Assembly: GCF_010548145.1 (NCBI RefSeq)
Contig: NZ_JAAGLN010000031.1
Location: forward strand, 1 to 46,024
Source: Streptomyces sp. SID10853
Lineage (GTDB): Bacteria > Actinomycetota > Actinomycetes > Streptomycetales > Streptomycetaceae
Reading direction: 5' to 3'
DNA length: 46,024 bases
Of this stretch, positions 40,640 through 46,024 are shown piece by piece. The position numbers were made by a program, and so were the translations under genes. Positions within the stretch are counted from its first letter, which is position 1, and each line of letters begins with the position of its first letter. The notes below the pieces were generated by a model. It was given only the letters and a program-made list of their open reading frames with translations. It was not told the origin of the DNA and did no database searches.

Positions 40640-41266
40640 TCACCCGGAACCGGGCCCCCTCCCGAGCGCCACGTCCACCACCGCCGTCGCCCGCGCCGCC
40701 GGTACGCCCGCTGTCATCAGCAGGGTGCCGGCTGCCGCCGCTCCGCCCTCGGCGGCCGGGAGCGCGCCCTCGTTGACCGCCTCCATCAGGCCGAACAGTG
40801 CCTGCTCATGGACGTACGCCAGAGCCGCCGCGGTCAGCGGTGAGGTGAACGCGCCCTCGTCCAGGCCTCGTTGGATCAGTGCCGTGCAGATCTCGCGTAC
40901 CGGGGTGAGGCGCTGTTTGATGCCTGCCATCGTGACGCTGCGCTGGGCCAGTGCGACCAGCAGGCGGTAGCGGTCGGCGATCTCCCAGACCGCGAGGGTC
41001 GCGCGGGCCAGTGCCTCGGCCGGGTCGCTGATGCCCGCGCGGCCGGTGGCGTGCGCCTCGACCACGGCGGCCGTCGCGTTGTCGACGAGGGCGGCGATCA
41101 GTGCCTCGCGGCTGGGGAAGTGGCCGTAGACCGTGCGGCGTACGACCCCGGCCGCGCGGGCGATCTGGTCCATCGAGGCGTCCGGGTCGTGCAGCAGCTC
41201 GGTGAGCGCCACATCCAGGATGCGGCGGCGGTTGGCGTCTGCTCGTCCGGAAGTCACGGGCCCCAT
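40640..41266 (-). CDS. TetR-family regulator of the adjacent efflux gene
   Basis: 208 residues from ATG 41266; the frame continues 26 codons upstream through the operator region, which is not coding. HTH: ASMDQIARAAGVVRRTVYGHFPSREALIAALVDN. The rest is a helical ligand domain (AVWEIADRYRLLVALAQRSV; ALAYVHEQALFGLMEAV). It is divergent from a DHA2 drug exporter with two abutting 18-bp inverted repeats in the gap, which is the standard repressor/pump arrangement. The 139 bases to the ADH stop (40501-40639) show nothing notable. Confidence 0.94.
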   Translation of the reverse strand: MGPVTSGRADANRRRILDVALTELLHDPDASMDQIARAAGVVRRTVYGHFPSREALIAALVDNATAAVVEAHATGRAGISDPAEALARATLAVWEIADRYRLLVALAQRSVTMAGIKQRLTPVREICTALIQRGLDEGAFTSPLTAAALAYVHEQALFGLMEAVNEGALPAAEGGAAAAGTLLMTAGVPAARATAVVDVALGRGPGSG

Positions 41267-41294
41267 TTTGCACCGCGCCGGGAAGCGCGCTAAA

Positions 41295-41330
41295 TTGCAC
41301 AGCAGTGTGTAATTGCACAGGCTTGTGCAA
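41295..41330. promoter_or_regulatory. Two abutting 18-bp inverted repeats, TetR operators
   Basis: Site 1 (41295-41312): TTGCACA-gcag-TGTGTAA, one mismatch. Site 2 (41313-41330): TTGCACA-ggct-TGTGCAA, perfect. They adjoin without a gap, 28 bases from the TetR start and 73 bases from the DHA2 pump start. A further TTGCAC half-site at 41268-41273 touches the TetR start. Two dimers side by side suggest cooperative repression of both divergent genes. Confidence 0.8.
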
Positions 41331-41403
41331 GTCGGTGTACGCACGGAGCCATGCGCCGGCAGGTGTGCGCGTGGGCGTGCGAGTAGTGGAGTGGTGGAAC
41401 GTC

Positions 41404-42996
41404 ATGAATCTCGTGGTGAGAGAGCCGGTCGCCGAGATGGCAGGGCCGTACCGGCGCCGCTGGTGGGCGCTGCTGGTCCTCTGTCTGAGTCTGCTGATCA
41501 TCGTGATGGCGAACACCGCCCTGACGGTCGCGGCCCCCGACATGACACAGGATCTGGGGCTCAGCAGCGCGGACCTCCAGTGGGTCATCGACGGCTACAC
41601 CGTCCCGTACGCCGCGCTGATGCTGCTGCTCGGCGCCATCGGCGACAAGTACAGCAGGCGGGGCGCGCTCGTGCTGGGGCTCGTCGTCTTCGGCGGTGGA
41701 GCGGTCGCCGGCTCGCTGGTCGGCAGTGCGACGGGCGTCATCGCGGCCCGCGCCGTCATGGGGATCGGCGCGGCGATGATCATGCCCGCCACGCTCTCGC
41801 TGCTCGCCGCGAGCTTCCCGCGCGCCGAGCGGGCCAAGGCGATCGTCCTGTGGACGGCCACCGCCGGGCTCGCCATCGCGGCCGGCCCGCTGGTCGCGGG
41901 CGCGCTGCTCCAGCACCACGGCTGGGCCTCGACGTTCCTGATCAATGTGCCGATCGCGGTGCTCGCCATCATCGGCGCCTTCGTCCTCGTACCGCCGTCC
42001 AAGGCCGGTCACCACGACCGGATCGACTATGTGGGCGGGCTGCTCTCGGTGGTGTCCGTCGGCGCCCTCGTCTACATGATCATCGAGGGGCCGCACTTCG
42101 GCTGGGGAGCCAAGGCCGTCACCGCGGCCGTCGTGGCGGGCGCCGGGTTCGTGGTCTTCGTGCTGTGGGAGCTGCGGCACCCGCGCCCGGTGCTCGACGT
42201 ACGGCGCTACCTCGACCGCGGGTTCGCCGGGTCGAACCTCGCCGTCGCGCTCTTCTTCCTGGCCGTGTTCGGCGCGTTCTACTACCTGACCCAGCACCTC
42301 CAGTTCGTCCTCGGCTTCGACGCCTTCGAGACCGGCGTACGGATGCTGCCGCTGGCCGGCGCGGTCTTCGTCGGGTCCGCGCTGACCGGAGTCCTGACCC
42401 CGCGGCTCGGGATGCGTGTGACGGTCACCGCCGGCATGGTCGGCGGCACGGCGTCGCTCGCCCTGCTCGCCCGCATCGACGCGGCTTCCGGGTACGGCGA
42501 GTTCGTCCTGCCGCTCATCCTGCTCGGCCTGGCCATCGGTCTCGCGCTCTCGCCGTGCACCGACGCGATCATGGGCGCGTTCCCGGAGTCCGAACTCGGT
42601 GTCGGCGGCGCCGTCAACGACACCTCGATCGAGCTGGGCGGCTCGCTGGGCATCGCGATTCTCGGCTCTGTGCTCTCCGGTGCGTACTCCTCGCACCTCG
42701 CGGACGCGGCCGGCGGCAAGCTGCCCGCCGGTGCCCTGAGCACCGCCCAGGACTCGGTGGGCGCGGGCCTCGCCGTGGCGCGCAAGGCCGCCGCCACGGC
42801 GGGCCCCGAGCAGGGGCGCGCCCTGGCGGACGCGGTGGACGGGGCCTTCTCGCAGGCCGTCGCCCACACCAGCCTGATCGGCGCGGTGATCCTCGGGGTG
42901 GGCACGGTGCTGGTGGCCGTCCTGATCCCGGGGCGCGGTCGGCGTACGGAGCCCGGGGCGGCGCCCCAGGAGGAGCCGGTGGCCACCTCGGTCTGA
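41404..42996 (+). CDS. MFS drug efflux protein, DHA2 (14-TM) family
   Basis: 530 residues from ATG 41404; the longer frame starts inside the operator region. It begins with RRRWWALLVLCLSLLIIVMANTALTVAAPD, typical of DHA2/EmrB-like pumps. Further motifs: LQWVIDGYTVPYAALMLLLGAIGDKYSRRG (motif A: GAIGDKYSRR), ARAVMGIGAAMIMPATLSLL, and motif C LAIAAGPLVAGAL with GNDTSIELGGSLGIAILGSV-like late helices (NDTSIELGGSLG). Fourteen membrane helices are expected. It exports toxic compounds by proton antiport and is controlled by the divergent TetR regulator through the tandem operators. Confidence 0.94.
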   Translation: MNLVVREPVAEMAGPYRRRWWALLVLCLSLLIIVMANTALTVAAPDMTQDLGLSSADLQWVIDGYTVPYAALMLLLGAIGDKYSRRGALVLGLVVFGGGAVAGSLVGSATGVIAARAVMGIGAAMIMPATLSLLAASFPRAERAKAIVLWTATAGLAIAAGPLVAGALLQHHGWASTFLINVPIAVLAIIGAFVLVPPSKAGHHDRIDYVGGLLSVVSVGALVYMIIEGPHFGWGAKAVTAAVVAGAGFVVFVLWELRHPRPVLDVRRYLDRGFAGSNLAVALFFLAVFGAFYYLTQHLQFVLGFDAFETGVRMLPLAGAVFVGSALTGVLTPRLGMRVTVTAGMVGGTASLALLARIDAASGYGEFVLPLILLGLAIGLALSPCTDAIMGAFPESELGVGGAVNDTSIELGGSLGIAILGSVLSGAYSSHLADAAGGKLPAGALSTAQDSVGAGLAVARKAAATAGPEQGRALADAVDGAFSQAVAHTSLIGAVILGVGTVLVAVLIPGRGRRTEPGAAPQEEPVATSV

Positions 42997-43081
42997 GGGC
43001 CCGGCCCGCAACCCCGGTGCCCCGTACCCCCGTTCTCGCCCCCCGTGCCTCCGCGCCCCGCCCCTTCGCCTTGTGCCCTTG

Positions 43082-43101
43082 CCTTGACGCCGACGTCAAG
43101 G
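43082..43101. promoter_or_regulatory. MerR-type operator: CCTTGACG-ccga-CGTCAAGG
   Basis: A perfect 8-4-8 inverted repeat (43082-43089, 43094-43101) just upstream of the MerR start at 43116, containing TTGACG as a possible -35. MerR-family regulators bind such dyads between -35 and -10 of their own promoter. I could not fix the -10; GATTACCGT at 43101-43109 is the nearest candidate. The MerR start would lie very close to the transcript start. Confidence 0.7.
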
Positions 43102-43115
43102 ATTACCGTCGGGGC

Positions 43116-43547
43116 ATGCGAATCGGCGAGCTGGCGGAGCGGGCCGGTACCACCACCCGTGCTCTGCGCTACTACGAGTCCCGGGAGCTGTTGCCCGCCC
43201 GGCGGGCGGTGAACGGCTACCGGACCTACGACGAGGACGATCTGCGGCTGCTCCAGCAGATCAGGACGCTCCAGGACTTCGGCTTCGACCTGGAGGAGAC
43301 CAGGCCGTTCGTCGAGTGTCTGCGCGCCGGGCACCCGGCAGGGGACGTCTGCCCCGCCTCACTCGCCGTCTACCGCCGCAAGCTGTCCGAGCTGGACGCC
43401 CTGATCGGGGAGCTGCAGGGCGTCCGCGCCCGGGTGGGCGCGGAACTGGCCCGCGCGGAGGCGGAGTTGCCGGGCGGCCCCGAGCCGCGCTGCGAACTGT
43501 CCGGCGGAGCCGTGTCCGAGAACGAGTGGGAGGAACACCCGAGATGA
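43116..43547 (+). CDS. MerR-family transcriptional regulator
   Basis: 143 residues from ATG 43116. HTH: MRIGELAERAGTTTRALRYYESRELLPARRAVNGYRTY, the full MerR winged helix. A dimerisation coiled coil follows (LAVYRRKLSELDALIGELQGVRARVGAELARAEAEL). Cys68 and Cys79 in the linker (VECLRAGHPAGDVCPAS) and Cys126 near the end are possible metal or redox ligands; the CxGCxxCxC [2Fe-2S] cluster motif of SoxR is absent. Its stop overlaps the thioredoxin start (ATGA) and a perfect dyad lies upstream, so it probably autoregulates itself and the thioredoxin in response to redox or metal stress. Confidence 0.93.
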   Translation: MRIGELAERAGTTTRALRYYESRELLPARRAVNGYRTYDEDDLRLLQQIRTLQDFGFDLEETRPFVECLRAGHPAGDVCPASLAVYRRKLSELDALIGELQGVRARVGAELARAEAELPGGPEPRCELSGGAVSENEWEEHPR

Positions 43548-43876
43548 TCCACGCCGAGGGCGTCGACACCGTGACCGACGCCGATTTCGACAGCGAGGTG
43601 CTCGCGGCCGGACTGCCCGTCCTGGTCGAGTTCACCGCCGACTGGTGCGGGCCGTGCCGCCAGCTCGCACCCGTGCTCAGCGCCGTCGCGGATGAGGAGT
43701 CCGCACGCCTCAAGGTCGTCCAGCTCGACGTCGACAGCAACCCGGAGGTCATGGTCAGGTACGGCGTGCTGTCGATGCCGACCCTGATGGTCTTCCGCGA
43801 CGGGGAGCCGGTGAAGTCGATGGTGGGCGCCCGCCCGAAGCGCCGGCTGCTCCAGGAGCTGGCCGACGTGCTCTGA
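43544..43876 (+). CDS. trxA: Thioredoxin
   Basis: 110 residues from ATG 43544, overlapping the MerR stop; GGAGG is 10 bases upstream inside the MerR gene. Active site WCGPC (Cys35, Cys38), preceded by VLVEFTADW, and the cis-Pro in LSMPTLMVF with YGVLS before it; the fold is complete. It reduces protein disulfides using thioredoxin reductase and NADPH. The translational coupling to a MerR regulator suggests stress-induced supply. It is the second thioredoxin-fold protein in the window, after the TPR fusion at 13459-14436. Confidence 0.95.
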   Translation: MIHAEGVDTVTDADFDSEVLAAGLPVLVEFTADWCGPCRQLAPVLSAVADEESARLKVVQLDVDSNPEVMVRYGVLSMPTLMVFRDGEPVKSMVGARPKRRLLQELADVL

Positions 43877-43894
43877 CGCGGCGCCCGGGGCGGC

Positions 43895-43926
43895 GCTGGT
43901 ACGGGCCGGTGCTGGTACCGGCCGGT
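43895..43926 (+). repeat. 16-bp direct tandem duplication after trxA
   Basis: GCTGGTACGGGCCGGT (43895-43910) and GCTGGTACCGGCCGGT (43911-43926) differ at one base. It sits 19 bases after the trxA stop. Function unclear; it may be a replication slippage product. Confidence 0.6.
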
Positions 43927-43952
43927 GACCGTACGGAAAAAACCGCACAAAA

Positions 43953-43984
43953 AATACCCCGGGCGAATTGGCGTCCGGGGTATT
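43953..43984 (-). terminator. Hairpin plus T-tract terminator reading on the minus strand
   Basis: AATACCCCGGGCG (43953-43965) pairs with CGTCCGGGGTATT (43972-43984), 13 pairs including one G-U, loop AATTGG. The stem is preceded on plus by A-rich DNA, so on the minus strand it is followed by a run of T (positions 43954-43949) and a second T-run at 43942-43937. This is a classical intrinsic terminator for a minus-strand transcript, although both neighbouring genes are on plus. On plus there is no U-tract, so it could also end trxA weakly. Confidence 0.55.
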
Positions 43985-44003
43985 GCTGCGCGTACAGTGA
44001 GAG

Positions 44004-44035
44004 CTTCTTGTCTTTGCGCAGAGCAGAACAAGAAG
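44004..44035 (+). other. Leader hairpin before the HelD-like gene
   Basis: CTTCTTGT (44004-44011) pairs with ACAAGAAG (44028-44035), 8 bp with a 16-base loop holding TTGCGCA. A TATAAC -10-like sequence is at 44042-44047, and the ribosome site AGGAG is at 44064-44068. It may be a regulator site upstream of the promoter or an RNA leader structure. Confidence 0.4.
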
Positions 44036-44073
44036 AAGTCTTATAACGGCACCGTATCGCGTCAGGAGCTGCA

Positions 44074-46024
44074 TTGTCAACCGAGGAATTGCAGAACGAG
44101 CAGCAATTCGTCTCACGGCTCTACGGGCGGCTGGACGCGCTCAGGGAGCGCGCCGAAGCCGCTGTCCAGGGCTCGTTCGCCCAGGTGGGCAAGGGGCTTC
44201 AGGCGCGGGTCGAGCGCGATGTGCTGGTCGCCGAACGGTCCGGGCTGCTCAGCGCGCTGAATTCGGTGGAATCCGGACTCTGCTTCGGCCGTATTGATTT
44301 CACCGACGGATCCCGCTACCACATCGGCCGTATCGGAATCCGCGAAGAGGCGGACGAGAACAACGAACGCATCCCGCTGGTGATCGACTGGCGGGCCGAG
44401 ATCGCGCGGCCTTTCTACCTCGCCACCGGGCATTCCCCGATGGGGCTGCGCCGCCGCAGGCACCTCACCACCGAGGGCCGTACCGTCACCGCGCTGCACG
44501 ACGAGATCCTGGACCTCACCGACACCGAGCGGACCGGGCACGAGGGCTCCGACGCCGACGCGGTGCTCCTCGCGGCCCTGGACTCCGCGCGCACCGGCCG
44601 GATGCACGACATCGTGCAGACCATCCAGGCCGAACAGGACGAGATCATCCGTGCCCCGCACCACGGCATCCTCGTCGTCGAGGGCGGCCCCGGCACCGGC
44701 AAGACCGCGGTCGCGCTGCACCGTGCCGCGTACCTCCTCTACGCGCACCGCGACCAGCTCGCCCGCAGGGCCGTCCTGGTCGTCGGCCCCAACCCGGCCT
44801 TCCTCGGCTACATCGGCGAGGTGCTGCCCTCGCTCGGCGAGACAGGCGTGCTGCTCGCCACACCGGGGGAGCTGTTCCCCGGCGTGACCGCCACCGGTAC
44901 GGACACCCCGGCGGCCGCGGCCGTCAAGGGGCGCACCGGCATGGCGGACGCGCTGGCCGCCTTCGTGCGCGACCTCCAGCGCACGCCGGAGCCCGGCGAG
45001 CCCCTGGTCATCCCGCACGACGACGGCGATCTGCTGCTCGACTGGACCATCGCCGACGCCGCCCGTGAGCGGGCCCGCGCGACGCTGCTGCCGCACAACC
45101 TGGCCCGCCCGCACTTCGCGTTCCGGGTCATCGACGACCTGACCGCGCAGCTGGCCGACCGGCTCGGCGCCGACCCGTACGGCGGGCCCAACTTCCTGGG
45201 GCCCGACGACCTCGCGCAGATCGGCAAGGCGGTCGCCTCCAGCCCCGAAGTACACGCGGCCATCGAGGAGTTGTGGCCCACCCTGACTCCGCAGCAGGTC
45301 GTCGCCGACTACCTCACCGACCCGGTGCACCTGCCGGACGCCGACGCGGAGGCCATCCGCCGCAAGAGCGGCGACTGGACGCCCGCCGACGTCCCGCTGC
45401 TCGACGAGGCCGCCGAACTGCTCGGCGAGGACGACTCCGCGGTACGCGCCGCGGCCGAGGCCGCCCGCCAGGAACAGGTCGCTTTCGCCCAGGGCGTCCT
45501 CGATCTGTCGCTTGGCTCCGAGTCCTTCGAGTTCGAGGACGAGGAGTCCGAACTGCTCGCGGCGCACGACATCATCGACGCCGAGCGGATGGCCGAGCGC
45601 CACGAGGAGGCCGACCACCGCAGCGCCGCCGAACGCGCGGCGGCCGACCGCACCTGGGCCTTCGGCCACATCATCGTGGACGAGGCGCAGGAGCTGTCGC
45701 CCATGGTGTGGCGGCTGCTGATGCGGCGCTCGCCGACCCGCTCGATGACCCTGGTCGGCGACCCCGCGCAGACCGCGGAGCCGGGCGGCGTGGGCGACTG
45801 GGCGACGATGCTCGCCCCGTACGTCGACGACCGGTACGAGCAGGTCCGGCTCGGCATCAACTACCGCACCCCCGCCGAGATCATGGACGTCGCGGCCGCG
45901 GTCCCGGCGGCCGCCGACCCGTCCTTCCGGCCGCCGCGCTCCATCCGCTCCACCGGGGTACGCCCCTGGGTGCGGGCCACCGGTGACCTGCCGGGCGCCG
46001 TCGCCGCCGCCGTCGCGGACGAGC
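44074..46024 (+). CDS. HelD-family UvrD-like ATPase (RNA polymerase recycling factor), 3' end outside window
   Basis: 650 codons are visible from TTG 44074, with AGGAG five bases upstream; the frame stays open to the window edge. Residues 1-65 form a charged coiled-coil-like N-terminus, as in HelD, where that arm enters the RNA polymerase secondary channel. Then come LVIDWRAEIARPFYLA (characteristic of HelD/HelR proteins), the Q-motif IQAEQDEII near 184-192, Walker A GGPGTGKT at 204-211, Walker B VDEAQ at 535-539, SPMVWRLLMRR, and the Arg motif GINYRTPAEI. Actinobacterial HelD removes RNA polymerase from DNA, and HelR in Streptomyces gives rifamycin tolerance. The rifamycin-associated element motif is not visible upstream. 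The coupled MerR-trxA unit is just upstream. Confidence 0.9.
   Translation, partial: MSTEELQNEQQFVSRLYGRLDALRERAEAAVQGSFAQVGKGLQARVERDVLVAERSGLLSALNSVESGLCFGRIDFTDGSRYHIGRIGIREEADENNERIPLVIDWRAEIARPFYLATGHSPMGLRRRRHLTTEGRTVTALHDEILDLTDTERTGHEGSDADAVLLAALDSARTGRMHDIVQTIQAEQDEIIRAPHHGILVVEGGPGTGKTAVALHRAAYLLYAHRDQLARRAVLVVGPNPAFLGYIGEVLPSLGETGVLLATPGELFPGVTATGTDTPAAAAVKGRTGMADALAAFVRDLQRTPEPGEPLVIPHDDGDLLLDWTIADAARERARATLLPHNLARPHFAFRVIDDLTAQLADRLGADPYGGPNFLGPDDLAQIGKAVASSPEVHAAIEELWPTLTPQQVVADYLTDPVHLPDADAEAIRRKSGDWTPADVPLLDEAAELLGEDDSAVRAAAEAARQEQVAFAQGVLDLSLGSESFEFEDEESELLAAHDIIDAERMAERHEEADHRSAAERAAADRTWAFGHIIVDEAQELSPMVWRLLMRRSPTRSMTLVGDPAQTAEPGGVGDWATMLAPYVDDRYEQVRLGINYRTPAEIMDVAAAVPAAADPSFRPPRSIRSTGVRPWVRATGDLPGAVAAAVADE

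Noticed and set aside
41313..43547. Open frame of 744 codons on plus that ends with the MerR gene
   Set aside because: Its last 143 codons are the MerR gene; the rest is a different frame of the DHA2 pump, rich in Arg and Pro. MerR begins at 43116, directly after its own dyad.
43985..44073. Rifamycin-associated element upstream of the HelD-like gene
   Set aside because: The leader has an 8-bp hairpin with TTGCGCA in the loop, but no long GC-rich inverted repeat of the kind described for such elements. I do not claim rifamycin control.

Overview
The window is very GC-rich (by eye roughly 70% or more), with strong third-position G/C bias, many GTG starts and one TTG start, ATGA start/stop overlaps inside operons, and actinobacterial families such as DUF6230, DUF6114, an actinobacterial-type phosphofructokinase and a HelD-like protein. 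It reads as a chromosomal segment of a Streptomyces or a close relative. The block pyk / ackA-pta / pfkA together with two thioredoxin genes recalls, from memory, the SCO5420-SCO5440 region of S. coelicolor. No search was run. I see no insertion sequence, prophage, tRNA, rRNA or CRISPR array.

Layout. 1-1924: end of an unknown gene and a DrrAB-type ABC exporter. 1967-7770 (minus): a ureide/hydantoin catabolic cluster with cyclic amidohydrolase, IclR regulator, NCS1 permease, Asp/Glu/hydantoin-type racemase and M20 amidohydrolase. 7877-12264: an MprAB-like two-component system (minus) divergent from a MurG-like glycosyltransferase and a LegB-like SDR. 12400-14436: a TetR regulator with a near-perfect long palindrome upstream, then a thioredoxin-TPR protein. 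14437-17752: a long promoter region rich in inverted repeats, then DUF6230, DUF6114 and a Ser/Pro- and Lys/Ala-rich exported protein. This is the least understood unit here.

18040-22597: a GntR/FadR regulator, sugar-porter MFS, SDR and zinc alcohol dehydrogenase, forming a carbohydrate or polyol oxidation operon. 22826-24243: a rhomboid-like membrane protein and a dihydrofolate-reductase-like protein. 24341-30412: central carbon node with pyk, ackA and pta on minus, divergent from pfkA. 30515-34586: an XRE regulator, a pyrimidine-rich tandem repeat and a complete sugar ABC importer without ATPase. 34719-38567: a CitAB/DcuSR-like two-component system divergent from a DctA dicarboxylate symporter, with five 11-bp direct repeats in between.

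38599-42996: 3-methyladenine glycosylase I, a zinc alcohol dehydrogenase, and a TetR / DHA2 efflux pair separated by two abutting 18-bp operators. 43116-46024: MerR regulator overlapping a thioredoxin gene, a terminator-like hairpin facing the wrong way, and the first 650 codons of a HelD-family ATPase that starts with TTG and runs off the window.

The strongest undescribed signals are regulatory: the 11-bp repeat array before dctA, the tandem operators before the DHA2 pump, the palindrome cluster before DUF6230 and the 23-bp palindrome before the TetR gene. The DUF6230-DUF6114-KA-rich unit is the best candidate for an uncharacterised envelope system.
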